This document shows positions 27,003 through 36,881 of a DNA stretch of 64,000 bases, one piece after another. Made by a program: the position numbers and the translations under genes. Location: NCBI GenBank assembly GCA_963735025.1, contig CAVTJG010000008.1:248001-312000 (forward strand), given 5' to 3'. Position 1 is the first letter of the stretch. Each line of letters begins with the position of its first letter. Origin of the DNA: JAABRB01 sp963735025 (GTDB taxonomy: Bacteria; Pseudomonadota; Gammaproteobacteria; Burkholderiales; SG8-39). Under the pieces are notes generated by a model, which did not search any database, was not told where the DNA came from, and saw nothing but the letters and a program-made list of their open reading frames with translations.

Positions 27003-27986
27003 ATGGCGCGCGAAATCATACTCAACCGCTTCGGCGGTCCGGAAGTGCTGGAGGCGCGCGTGGTTGCGGACAGCGCCCCGCGTCCCGGCGAGGTCCGCAT
27101 CCGACAGACCGCGATCGGCGTCAATTTCACCGATATACACGGCAGGCGCGGCGACTATGAGGCCCTACGCACCGCCCCGATGCCGCTGGTGCTCGGAATG
27201 GAGGCGGTGGGCGCGGTCGAGGCGCTGGGCGAAGGCGCCGAGCGCTTCCGCGTCGGCGATCGGGTCGCCTACGCTTCGCAGCCGCTCGGCTCCTACCGCG
27301 ACCTGAGGAACTTCCCCGCCGAGCGCTGCGTGGCGGTTCCACCCGACATATCGGATCGCATCGCGACAGCAGTACTGCTCAAGGGGCTGACGGTTCATAT
27401 GCTGGTACGCCGCGTGTTTCGCGTTTCGTCGGGCGCCTGGGTGGTTTTCCACTCGGCGGCCGGCGGCGTCGGGACACTCGCGGGCCAGTGGCTACGAGCA
27501 ATCGGCGCACGCGCGATCGGAATCGTCGGCGCGGAGGACAAGGTCGACGCTGCGCACGCCGCGGGCTACGAGGCCGTGTTCGTGCGCGGTCGCGACGACT
27601 GGCCGGCGCGCGTACGCGACCTTTCCGGCGGCGGCGTGCCGGTGGTCTACGATCCCGTGGGGCGAGAAACCTGGGAGGGATCCCTTTCCTGCCTCGCCCC
27701 GCGCGGCCACCTGGTTTGCTTCGGCAACTCCTCCGGACTGGTGCCGCCCTTCTCCGTCAACGTGCTGCGCGACCGCGGCAGCCTGTCTCTCTCATGGGTA
27801 CGTTTCGGCGACTACACCGCGAACCCAACGGAACTGCGGGCCGCCGCGCAGGAGGTATTCGACGCCATCGCCAGCGGTGCGTTGCGGCCCGCCGCGCCGC
27901 GCTGCTTCCCGCTTGCGGAGGCGGCCGAAGCTCACCGGCTGCTCGAAAGCGGCCGGACGACCGGCACGCTGGTGCTGATTCCCTGA
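27003..27986 (+). CDS. NADPH:quinone reductase-like MDR protein
   Basis: A 327-residue zinc-free medium-chain dehydrogenase/reductase like QorA. It shows GVNFTDIHGRRGDYE near residue 40, VLGMEAVGAVEALGEG, and the nucleotide-binding HSAAGGVGTLAGQWLRAIGA near residue 150, with no zinc-binding cysteines. It would reduce quinones or enones with NADPH. ATG 27003; an AGAAGG lies about 14 bases upstream. Convergent with the VOC gene 20 bp on. Confidence 0.9.
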   Translation: MAREIILNRFGGPEVLEARVVADSAPRPGEVRIRQTAIGVNFTDIHGRRGDYEALRTAPMPLVLGMEAVGAVEALGEGAERFRVGDRVAYASQPLGSYRDLRNFPAERCVAVPPDISDRIATAVLLKGLTVHMLVRRVFRVSSGAWVVFHSAAGGVGTLAGQWLRAIGARAIGIVGAEDKVDAAHAAGYEAVFVRGRDDWPARVRDLSGGGVPVVYDPVGRETWEGSLSCLAPRGHLVCFGNSSGLVPPFSVNVLRDRGSLSLSWVRFGDYTANPTELRAAAQEVFDAIASGALRPAAPRCFPLAEAAEAHRLLESGRTTGTLVLIP

Positions 27987-28006
27987 AAGAATGCGGGTGG
28001 CATAAG

Positions 28007-28453
28007 TTATCGATTGCCTGCTTTCGCTGCCTGCTGTTGCGGATCCGGGGTCCCGTCTGTGCCCTTGAGTTCTACGCCATTGCCCTCCGGGTCGTCGATA
28101 TAGATCGACATGCCGCGACCATTGGCGCCGTAGCGCGATGCGATTTTTCTGATTGCGACGGCATTGGCTTCGAGATGCTTGACCACCGCATCGAGATCGA
28201 AGTCCTTGACCCTCAGGCAGAAGTGATCGAGGTTGTGACCCTCGGCCCCAGGGCCCGCGCCACCGCGCGAGCCGGTCGGTCCGTCGACGGTTACCAGATC
28301 GATCAGCGCCGAACCGGCGCGCAGATGCACCAGGCCGAGATCCGGCCGGCGCCACTCGACGCTGCAGCCGATCACCCTGCAATAGAAATCGATCATCGGC
28401 TCCAGATCGCGCACTCGCAGAACCACATGGTCCATGTCCGTGATCTGGATCAT
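28007..28453 (-). CDS. VOC (glyoxalase/bleomycin resistance) family protein
   Basis: A 148-residue protein with paired beta-alpha-beta-beta-beta units. Probable metal ligands are His9, His77 (LDHFCL) and Glu128 (GNGVELK), the usual vicinal-oxygen-chelate pattern. The DDPEGNGVEL end is typical of glyoxalase-I-like or dioxygenase-like members. ATG 28453 follows GGAGGAG. It is 74 bp beyond the isocitrate-lyase-like gene and may be the last gene of that operon. Substrate unknown. Confidence 0.86.
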   Translation of the reverse strand: MIQITDMDHVVLRVRDLEPMIDFYCRVIGCSVEWRRPDLGLVHLRAGSALIDLVTVDGPTGSRGGAGPGAEGHNLDHFCLRVKDFDLDAVVKHLEANAVAIRKIASRYGANGRGMSIYIDDPEGNGVELKGTDGTPDPQQQAAKAGNR

Positions 28454-28527
28454 CTGCTCCTCCGTAGGTTCAGGGCTTCAGCGCGGCGTCGACGGGATGG
28501 CGCGAAATACCGCCCAGGTCGGGGAGA

Positions 28528-29394
28528 TCAGACATTCTTGAGGTACTTCGTCTCCAGATCGCGCCAATGCCCCGCGTTCACCGCCTCCTCGCGATCGTTG
28601 AAGGTGGCTAGTTCGCCTTCGATGGCCACGGTGTCGCCATCGCGCCTCAGCACCGCGAGAACTTTCTTCGCGGCGGCGATCGCCGCGCGATGAGTCTGCG
28701 AAGGATAGATGCCGATCCGGTAGCCCATCGCCTTCAATTCGCGCGCCGGCAGCGTCGGCGTCTTGCCGCCCTCGAAGATATTGGCGAGCGCCGGCTTGAT
28801 CAGCTGCCGCGCGGCGGCGGCGAGCTCTTCGGCCGACTGCGGAGCCTCGACGAATCCGACGTCGGCGCCCGCCTCCAGGTACGCGTTAACCCGGTCGATC
28901 GCCGCCTGCAATCCCTCGATGGCGCGCGAATCCGAGCGCGCGATGATGACCATGTCGGGATCGCGCCGCGCATCCACCGCGGCCTTGATCTTGCCAACCA
29001 TCTCGGCTTTGCTCACCACCTGCTTCCCCTCGTAGTGGCCGCACTTCTTGGGCGAGACCTGGTCTTCGAGGTGGAACGCGGAAACGCCGGTTTTCTCGTA
29101 TTCACGCACGCTGCGCACCACGTTGAGCGCATTGCCGTAGCCGGCATCCATGTCGGCGATTATCGGGATCTCCACGGCTTCCACGGTGCGCGAGATCCAT
29201 TGCGTGATCTCCGTCATCGTGAGCAGCCCGACGTCGGGATACCCGTTCGCACGCGAATAGCCGCCGCCCGTCAGGTATACCGCATCGAAACCCGCGAGCT
29301 GCACCAGCCTTGCGGTCAGCGTGTCGTAGGCTCCGGGCACGATGGCATAGTCGGCCTTCGCCAACAGGGCGCGCAATTTCTTCCTCGGACTCAT
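28528..29394 (-). CDS. Isocitrate lyase/PEP mutase superfamily protein (PrpB-like)
   Basis: A 288-residue TIM-barrel lyase. The Mg2+ site DMDAGYG (Asp81, Asp83), the loop DQVSPKKCGHYEGK with Cys118 as the expected acid/base, and IARSDSRAIEGL are all kept. The KKCGH loop points to C-C bond cleavage as in (methyl)isocitrate lyase or oxaloacetate/dimethylmalate lyase rather than phosphonate chemistry. Length fits PrpB, not AceA. Its ATG overlaps the aconitase stop by 4 bp, so it very likely cleaves the product of that enzyme or an analogue. Confidence 0.87.
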   Translation of the reverse strand: MSPRKKLRALLAKADYAIVPGAYDTLTARLVQLAGFDAVYLTGGGYSRANGYPDVGLLTMTEITQWISRTVEAVEIPIIADMDAGYGNALNVVRSVREYEKTGVSAFHLEDQVSPKKCGHYEGKQVVSKAEMVGKIKAAVDARRDPDMVIIARSDSRAIEGLQAAIDRVNAYLEAGADVGFVEAPQSAEELAAAARQLIKPALANIFEGGKTPTLPARELKAMGYRIGIYPSQTHRAAIAAAKKVLAVLRRDGDTVAIEGELATFNDREEAVNAGHWRDLETKYLKNV

Positions 29395-32072
29395 GCAGCT
29401 ACCTCGCGAGTGAGACGGCTGCGCACCACGTGGTGCAGCAGGCCGCCATGACGAAAATAATCTACGTCGCGCGTCGTGTCCAGGCGCGACAGCAATCCGA
29501 GCTTTTCACGCCGGCCATCGGCGCGCGTGATGGTGCACTCGAGCTCGCTCCGTGGCGCTGCATTGCCGCTGATGCCGATGATGTCGAAGAGCTCCGTTCC
29601 GGTCAAGGCGAGCGTCTTGCGCGTGATGCCGTTCGCGAACTGGAGCGGCAGCACGCCCATTCCGACGAGGTTGGAGCGGTGAATTCGCTCGAATGTCTCG
29701 GCGATCACCGCGCGCACGCCTAGCAGACGTGTGCCTTTCGCGGCCCAGTCGCGCGACGATCCGGCACCGTACTCGGCACCCGCAATTACCACAAGCGGTA
29801 CCCCTTCGCTCCGATACCGCGCCGCCGCGGCGTGGATCGGCATGCGCGCGCCATCCGGATGATGCACGGTGCTGCTGCCCTCGACATCCGGCGTCATTTC
29901 GTTGCGCGCCCGGATGCTCGCAAATGTGCCTCGGATCATCACGTCGTGGTTCAGGCGCCGCGCGGCGTAATTGACGAAATCGCGCGGCGCAACGCCGAGC
30001 GATGCCAGGTACTCGGCGGCCGGCGTACCCGCCGAAATGGCGCCGATGGGCGAAATGTGGTCGGTGGTGAACGTGTCCCCGAATATCGCAAGCACGCGCG
30101 CGCCGCGGATGTCGGCAGGCTCAAGCGGCACCGCAATCATATCCTCGAAGAACGGCGGCCGCCGGATGAAGGTACTGCTGGCGGTCCAGGGAAACGTGGT
30201 GCCCGTGCCGCCGCGCAGCGCCCGCCACTGGGGCGTGCCCTCGAGGATCGTGGCATAGCGCTCACGGAAAAGCGTCGGCGTGACGACGTCCCCGATGATC
30301 TTGCGGACCTCGTCCTCATCGGGCCAGATGTCCCGCAGGTACACCGGACGGCCTTCGCGGTCCTCGCCAAGCGGGGCGCCGGCGAGATCGGCAAGCACGC
30401 TGCCAGCAAGCGCGTAGGCCACCACCAGCGGCGGCGAGGCGAGGAAGTTCGCACGCACCTCAGGATGGATGCGGCCTTCGAAATTGCGGTTGCCCGAAAG
30501 GACGGCAACGGTCGCAAGGCCATCGACCTCGATCGCCTTGGCAACCGGCGCGGGCAACGGGCCGGAATTCCCCATGCAGGTCATGCAGCCGAAGCCCACA
30601 GGCTGGAAGCCAAGCGCATCGAGCGATGCCTGCAGTCCGCTTTTCGCGAGATAGTCGGCGACGACGCGCGACCCCGGCGACAGCGACGTCTTCACCCAGG
30701 AGCGCGTCTTCAGCCCGCGCGCGATCGCGTTACGCGCCAGCAGGCCGGCGCCGATCATCACCGAGGGATTGGAGGTGTTGGTGCAGCTGGTGATGGCGGC
30801 GATCACGACGTCGCCGTCCTTCAGCGACGATGTCGAGGCTTCCTTTTCCCGGCGCTTGGAAGCCGACATGAAATTTCTGAAAGCCTCGGGCGCCTTCCCC
30901 AAGGGGACACGGTCTTGCGGCCGGCTGGGTCCTGCCACGCTCGGCTCCACGGCCGAGAGGTCGATCTCGATGACCTCGGTGAACTCCGCCGGCGGCATTT
31001 CCGGCTCGCGCCACAATCCCTGCGCCCTGCAATAGGCCTCGACCAGGGCAACTTGCGCCGCGTTCCTGCCGGTCAGCGCCAGATAGCGCACCGTCTCCGC
31101 ATCCACCGGGAAGAAGCCCATGGTCGCGCCGTTCTCGGGGCTCATGTTGGCGATCGTGGCGCGATCAGGCAACGACAACTCCGCCACGCCGGGCCCGAAG
31201 TATTCGACGAACTTGTCCACCACCTTGTGGCGCCGCAGCGCTTGCGTCACGGTGAGCACGAGGTCGGTCGAGGTGACGCCGGGGCGCGGTTTGCCGATAA
31301 GCCGGCAGCCGATCACTTCCGGCACCAGCATCGCGACCGACTCACCCAACGCGCCGGCGCCGCCCTCGAGGCCGCCGACCCCCCAGCCGAGTATGCCGAG
31401 GCTGTTGATCATCGCCGTATGACTGTCCATGCCGAGGACCGAATCCGGGTAGACGATCCGCCGCATGCCTTTCGGACCTTCCCGGTCACTCGTCCACACC
31501 ACCCGCGCAAGGTATTCGAGGTTGATCTGGTGGCAGATGCCGTTGCCTGGCGGCACGATGCGCAAGTTGTCGAACGCCTGCGCGCCCCAGCGTAGGAAGG
31601 CGAAGCGCTCGGCATTGCGCTCCAGCTCGAGCGCCTGGTTGCGGCTCGCCGCACCCGCCGCACCGTGGGCATCTACCATCACCGAGTGGTCCACGATCAA
31701 GTCCACGGGCACCGACGGATTGAGCCGCGCCGGATCGCCTCCCAGTCGGATCATCGCGTCGCGCATCGCTGCGAGGTCGCCGAGCAGCGGCACGCCGGAG
31801 GAATCCGGCATTAGCACCCGCGTGAAGCGGAAGGCAATCTCGCGCTCGGCGCGGCGCCGCGCGAGCCATCCCGCCACCGCACCGATGTCGCCGCCGTCGG
31901 CACGCCCTTCGGCGTGCTGGCGCAGTACGTTCTCCAGTACCACCTTGAGCGAGCACGGCAGGCGCGATACTTCGGCAAGGCCGAGCTCCTGTGCCGCCGC
32001 GAGACTGTAGAAATCGAATAGCTCGCCGCCGACGCGCAGCTCGCGCCGCGTTGCGTTGCCGTCGATGCTCAT
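29391..32072 (-). CDS. Aconitase family hydratase (AcnA/AcnD-like)
   Basis: An 893-residue iron-sulfur hydratase. The 4Fe-4S ligands are Cys430 (ITSCTNTS), Cys496 and Cys499 (GCMTCMGNSG). Other active-site stretches are MDSHTAMINSLGILGWGVGG, LPDRATIANMSPENGATMGFFPVD and, in the swivel domain, EYGAGSSRDWAAKG. The domain order is that of AcnA. It isomerises citrate or a substituted citrate; size fits AcnA slightly better than AcnD, but the PrpF-like and PrpB-like neighbours argue for an AcnD-like role. It overlaps the genes on both sides by 4 bp. Confidence 0.92.
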   Translation of the reverse strand: MSIDGNATRRELRVGGELFDFYSLAAAQELGLAEVSRLPCSLKVVLENVLRQHAEGRADGGDIGAVAGWLARRRAEREIAFRFTRVLMPDSSGVPLLGDLAAMRDAMIRLGGDPARLNPSVPVDLIVDHSVMVDAHGAAGAASRNQALELERNAERFAFLRWGAQAFDNLRIVPPGNGICHQINLEYLARVVWTSDREGPKGMRRIVYPDSVLGMDSHTAMINSLGILGWGVGGLEGGAGALGESVAMLVPEVIGCRLIGKPRPGVTSTDLVLTVTQALRRHKVVDKFVEYFGPGVAELSLPDRATIANMSPENGATMGFFPVDAETVRYLALTGRNAAQVALVEAYCRAQGLWREPEMPPAEFTEVIEIDLSAVEPSVAGPSRPQDRVPLGKAPEAFRNFMSASKRREKEASTSSLKDGDVVIAAITSCTNTSNPSVMIGAGLLARNAIARGLKTRSWVKTSLSPGSRVVADYLAKSGLQASLDALGFQPVGFGCMTCMGNSGPLPAPVAKAIEVDGLATVAVLSGNRNFEGRIHPEVRANFLASPPLVVAYALAGSVLADLAGAPLGEDREGRPVYLRDIWPDEDEVRKIIGDVVTPTLFRERYATILEGTPQWRALRGGTGTTFPWTASSTFIRRPPFFEDMIAVPLEPADIRGARVLAIFGDTFTTDHISPIGAISAGTPAAEYLASLGVAPRDFVNYAARRLNHDVMIRGTFASIRARNEMTPDVEGSSTVHHPDGARMPIHAAAARYRSEGVPLVVIAGAEYGAGSSRDWAAKGTRLLGVRAVIAETFERIHRSNLVGMGVLPLQFANGITRKTLALTGTELFDIIGISGNAAPRSELECTITRADGRREKLGLLSRLDTTRDVDYFRHGGLLHHVVRSRLTREVAA

Positions 32073-32623
32073 CGCATCAGATCGTCCGACAGCGCGATCC
32101 GTGACTTGGCCATTGCCGCGATGAACTCGAGCGACCACTTCTGGGTCTCCTCGACCGTGTGGCCGCCCCAGGCGTGCGCGATGGTAAGGTCGCTGACAAC
32201 GGTGGTTGAAAAGCCGAACTGCCAGGCATCGACGGCAGTTGTCGCGACCGCGAGCGAGGTCGACCAGCCGATGAGCTGCAGCGCATCCACGCCCAACTCG
32301 CGTAGCGTCAGGTCCAGGTCGGAGCCGAAGAATCCGCTGTAGCGCCGCTTGTGAACGATGGTGTCCTCCCGCGCATCGAACAGGTCCTCGATCGGCTCCT
32401 GGCCCGGCGTCCAGATCTCGTTCGCAAGCTCCCAGAATTTCAGGAACCACTTGTCGGTGCGCCGCCGCGCGCTGCAGACGAAGACCACCGGCATGCCTTT
32501 CTTGCGCGCCCATGCGAGGTAGGCTGCGGTCCGTGGCAGGATGGCGCGCCGCTTCTCGACTGCGCGCGCCTCGGGCGCGATCGAGTCCTTCGTCATGTCG
32601 AGAACCAGAACTGCTTCGCTCAT
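32069..32623 (-). CDS. Isochorismatase-fold hydrolase lacking the catalytic Cys
   Basis: A 184-residue protein of the isochorismatase-like (cysteine hydrolase) superfamily. Asp9 (LVLDMTKD) and Lys92 (VHKRRYSGF) stand where the catalytic Asp and Lys are expected. The nucleophile position in GWSTSLAVATTA is Ala125 rather than Cys, so amidase chemistry through a thioester is unlikely; true isochorismatases also lack this Cys. It overlaps the aconitase start by 4 bp and lies 28 bp after a second superfamily member. Function unknown. Confidence 0.85.
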   Translation of the reverse strand: MSEAVLVLDMTKDSIAPEARAVEKRRAILPRTAAYLAWARKKGMPVVFVCSARRRTDKWFLKFWELANEIWTPGQEPIEDLFDAREDTIVHKRRYSGFFGSDLDLTLRELGVDALQLIGWSTSLAVATTAVDAWQFGFSTTVVSDLTIAHAWGGHTVEETQKWSLEFIAAMAKSRIALSDDLMR

Positions 32624-32651
32624 CGCCGCGTGCTCCTCGATCGATCTTTCG

Positions 32652-33347
32652 CTACGCGGCCGCGGCCTTGCCCAGCGGCCGCAGCTTCTCGAGAATCTCG
32701 GTCGCGCTGGCGACGTCGGCGTACTTCGATGCCATGTCGAATAGGTTCACCGCATGCGAGGTGGCGCTGCGGTCGTATACGCAGTCGTAGGGCACCAGGA
32801 CGCGAAAGTTGTAGGCGAAGGCGTCGACCACGCTGCCGCGCACGCAGCCGCTGGTCGTGCAGCCGGTCACCACCAGCGTATCGGCGCCAAGGTCGATCAG
32901 GTGGCTGACCAGCGGCGTCGCGAAGAAAGCGCTCGGGTGCTTCTTCGGGATCAGCACGTCGCCTTCGCGCGGCGCTATCTCGGGCGGGAACTGGTAGCCC
33001 TTTTCCGGGATGTTCATGATCGCTGGCACTTTCTCCGCCAGCCGCCCGCCGTCGGTGGCCTTGTTCTTGGGCGCCACATGCGGGTAGAGCACCGGCCAGT
33101 CGTTGTGGCGGAACGCCGCGAGCAGCATCGCGATGTTGCGCATCGCGTTCCAGCCGATATCGCCACAGGACGTGGGAAATTCCTTGACCGATTCCCAGAA
33201 AGGCTTCGGGGTCGTGCCGATGGTGCGGTACTGCACGTCGATGATGAGGAGCGCCGGCCGCTTGCCGACGCCCGAGGGCCTGCCAAATCCCGCGGCGTGG
33301 TAGGCCTTCTGCTCCTCTTCGCTGATGATGCCGTCCCAGGGTTTCAT
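32652..33347 (-). CDS. Isochorismatase-fold amidohydrolase (N-carbamoylsarcosine amidase-like)
   Basis: A 231-residue cysteine hydrolase with a complete triad: Asp37 (LLIIDVQ), Lys136 (IPKKHPSAFF, Lys135 or 136) and Cys168 (TTSGCVRGSVVDA). The long N-terminal extension and the overall layout resemble N-carbamoylsarcosine amidase, maleamate and ureidoacrylate amidohydrolases, which release ammonia and CO2 from carbamoyl groups. It heads the reverse operon that continues through the Cys-less homologue, aconitase and lyase, and is divergent from the CobW/hydantoinase pair. Confidence 0.88.
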   Translation of the reverse strand: MKPWDGIISEEEQKAYHAAGFGRPSGVGKRPALLIIDVQYRTIGTTPKPFWESVKEFPTSCGDIGWNAMRNIAMLLAAFRHNDWPVLYPHVAPKNKATDGGRLAEKVPAIMNIPEKGYQFPPEIAPREGDVLIPKKHPSAFFATPLVSHLIDLGADTLVVTGCTTSGCVRGSVVDAFAYNFRVLVPYDCVYDRSATSHAVNLFDMASKYADVASATEILEKLRPLGKAAAA

Positions 33348-33368
33348 CGATGTCTCCTCTCAGACTTC

Positions 33369-33374
33369 TATAAT
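33369..33374. promoter_or_regulatory. TATAAT box in the divergent region between amidohydrolase and CobW genes
   Basis: A perfect TATAAT, extended as TATAATATAG, stands out in this GC-rich DNA only 28 bases before the GTG of the CobW gene. No convincing -35 hexamer is placed 17 bases upstream on the forward strand, so this is a weak promoter call; the box could also serve the reverse operon. Confidence 0.3.
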
Positions 33375-33401
33375 ATAGCCGGAACCCAGGCCAATCCAGC
33401 G

Positions 33402-34431
<1,030 letters not shown>

Positions 34432-34435
<4 letters not shown>

Positions 34436-35820
34436 GCGACTTCGTAATGCGCGGCGGTACCGTGGTGTTCCCGGATCGCGCGCCGGCGCAGCACGACATC
34501 CTGGTGCAGGACGGAAAAATCGCGGCGCTGCTCGCGCCCGGCGCGGCAGCGCCGGCCGGAACTGCGGCGCAGTCGGCGGCCGGCCTGCACGTGTTCCCGG
34601 GTCTGATCGACGCCCACGTGCACTTCGGCTTCGGCGAGAAGATCACCGAGTACACCACCGAGACGGTATACGCCGCGCAGGGCGGCATCGCCACTATCCT
34701 CGGCTACTTCCTCAACAACGAGGCCTACGCCGAGGTCTACAAGCGCGAGCAGGAATACGCGCGCACGCGCTGCCACGTCGATTACGGCTTCCACTTCAGC
34801 ACCGCCAACGAACTCCACATCAAGGAGCTAGGCAAATACATAAACGAATACGGCGTCACCTCATTCAAGTACTTCATGAATTTCAAGGGCGAGGAAGGCC
34901 GCTACCTGGGCCTGGACGGCACCGACGACGGCTACTTCTGGGACCTGCTCGGCGAATCCGCGCGCGTCGGCAAGCCGATCATCGTCTGCCACACCGAGAA
35001 TATCGAGATCGTCAACCGCACGCGCCAGAAGGTGCAGGCGGCGGGCGGCAGCACACTCAAGGACTGGGCCGCGTGCAAGCCCGCGGTGACCGAATCCGAG
35101 CCCGCCATTCGCGCGATGTATTTTGCCGAGCGCACCGGCGCACGCGTCTACTTCCCGCACGTCTCCTCGCGCCTCACCCTGGACGAGGTGCGCAAGTGGC
35201 GGAAGCGCTACGACCAGGTCTGGATCGAGACCTGCCCGCATTACCTCACCCACACGGAAGACTCCGAACTCGTCGGCATCGGCAAGGCGAACCCGCCCTT
35301 CCGCACCAAGGACGATCAGGACGCGATCTGGGAAGCGGTCTTCGACGGCACCATCGACGTCGTCGCTTCGGACCACTCGGCGCGCCGGCGCGCCACCAAG
35401 GACAAGCCGCTGTGGCTCGCCGCGCAGGGCTTTCCCGGCATCGCCGCCATCCTGCCGGTGCTGCTTTCGGAGGGCTACCACAAGCGGAAGCTCCCGTTGC
35501 AGCGCATCTGCCAGCTCCTCGCCTCCGGGCCGGCAAAAATCTTCGACCTCGAACCGGTCAAGGGCCGCATCGCCCCGGGCTCGGACGCCGATTTCACGAT
35601 CGTGGACCTGAACCGCGAGCGCAAGTTCGTTCCCGCCGAGCTCGGCTCCTACGCCGACTACAGCCTGTACGAAAACCAGGTGCTGAAGGGCTGGCCGGTG
35701 CGCACCATCGTGCGCGGCGTCACCGTGATGGACGACGGCAAGATCGTCGGCCCCGGCGGCCACGGCAAATACCTCTGGCGCCGCATCGGGCAGCCGCCGA
35801 TCCTCGGCAAGCTGAGCTAG
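34432..35820 (+). CDS. Cyclic amidohydrolase (hydantoinase/dihydropyrimidinase type)
   Basis: A 462-residue metal-dependent amidohydrolase that opens cyclic ureides or imides. A binuclear metal site can be traced: His62 and His64 (DAHVHFG), Lys146 as the carboxylated bridging lysine (SFKYFMNF), His187 (CHTEN), His243 (PHVSS) and Asp314 (ASDHSARR). The small beta-sandwich domain wraps the ends. ATG 34432 overlaps the CobW stop by 4 bp. Hydantoin, dihydropyrimidine or a related ring is the likely substrate; allantoinase or dihydroorotase-like activity is possible. Confidence 0.9.
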
Positions 35821-35869
35821 CGCGCGGCGAAATCCTCGGGCGTCCCCTTCAAGGCAGTCCGCGCCACCG

Positions 35870-36862
35870 TCAGGTGACGTCGTGGCTGCGCTCGATCTTG
35901 CGCTTAATGTGCTCGCCCGCGGTGATTACCGGGTAGCGCGGCGTCTCGCCTGGCCTTAAGCAGGTCGGCACGCACTCGATCTGCTGGTCGTAATTCGGAT
36001 GCACGAACATGCCGATCGACAGGCGCCGGCTCTGCGCCATCCCGAGCGGCGGATTGACCACCCGGTGCAGCGTCGAGATCCAGCGCTCGTTGGTCCAGCG
36101 CGCCATCATGTCGCCGAGGTTGACGACGAACTCACCCGGCCGCGGCTTGACCCCCGCCCAAGTTCCGTCGGACAGCCGCACCTCGAGCCCGCCCTCGGCG
36201 TCCGTCGCGGTGAGGATCGTCATCGCGCCGTAGTCGGTATGCGCGCCAGTGCGCAGCTGGCCCGGCTGCGGCGGCTCGCTGAGCGCCGGGTAGTGATGGC
36301 AGGACAAGATGCTGAAGTGGCGCGAGAGGGTGCCGCCGAAAAAATCCTCCGGCAGCGTGAGCGCGGCGGCAAATACGCGCAGCATGTCGCCGGCGAGCCG
36401 CTCGTATTCGCGATAAAGCGCCACCAGCGTGGTGTCGAGCCCGGCCGGCTCCGTGGGGATCAGGTTGGGGGCGTAGCTCGTCGCAGCCTCCGGCATGTCT
36501 GCGTAGTGGCTGCGGTGGTCGTCGACCGGGCCGAGGAACAAAGTCTCTCTGAGATCCGGTGGCGTTTGCTGTCCCAGGGTGTAGGCGAGGCCACGTGTAG
36601 CGAAGCCGTGGTAGCCGCGCTGCCTGGAAGGACCAGTCGGGTGCCAGCGGTTCTTGGTGTCCGGAGGCAAGTCGAAGAAGGCGAACAGCTGGCGCGTGGC
36701 GCGTGCGAGCAGGTCCGCCGGAAAGCGATGGCCGGAAATGATCAGGAAGCCGATGCGCTCGCAGGTTTGCGCCACCTGCGCCGCGGTCTCGCGCTTGGCT
36801 CGCGCGTCGCCGTCGAGGAACGGGCCAATGTCGATCGTCGGGACGACGAGGGGCGTGGTCAT
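35870..36862 (-). CDS. Isopenicillin N synthase-like Fe(II)/2-oxoglutarate oxygenase
   Basis: A 330-residue non-haem iron oxygenase. The iron ligands are His208 and Asp210 (GAHTDYGAMT) and His266 (STLHRVVNP), and Arg280 in SRRLSIG would bind the 2-oxoglutarate carboxylate. The N-terminal DIOX_N domain carries the usual GFLIISGH. It would hydroxylate or demethylate a small molecule. It is convergent with the hydantoinase gene and 19 bp after a binding-protein-like gene on the same strand. Confidence 0.9.
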   Translation of the reverse strand: MTTPLVVPTIDIGPFLDGDARAKRETAAQVAQTCERIGFLIISGHRFPADLLARATRQLFAFFDLPPDTKNRWHPTGPSRQRGYHGFATRGLAYTLGQQTPPDLRETLFLGPVDDHRSHYADMPEAATSYAPNLIPTEPAGLDTTLVALYREYERLAGDMLRVFAAALTLPEDFFGGTLSRHFSILSCHHYPALSEPPQPGQLRTGAHTDYGAMTILTATDAEGGLEVRLSDGTWAGVKPRPGEFVVNLGDMMARWTNERWISTLHRVVNPPLGMAQSRRLSIGMFVHPNYDQQIECVPTCLRPGETPRYPVITAGEHIKRKIERSHDVT

Positions 36863-36881
36863 CAGGCGAATTTACCCCGAT

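Noticed and set aside
29391..32072. Second copy of housekeeping aconitase as the only reading
   Set aside because: The overlaps with a carbamoyl-hydrolase-like gene and a PrpB-like lyase point to a pathway role, though housekeeping activity cannot be ruled out.
24578..32072. A complete 2-methylcitrate cycle (prpBCD/acnD/prpF)
   Set aside because: No methylcitrate synthase (PrpC) is present, the genes are on both strands and several kilobases apart, and the PrpF-like protein has a changed signature.
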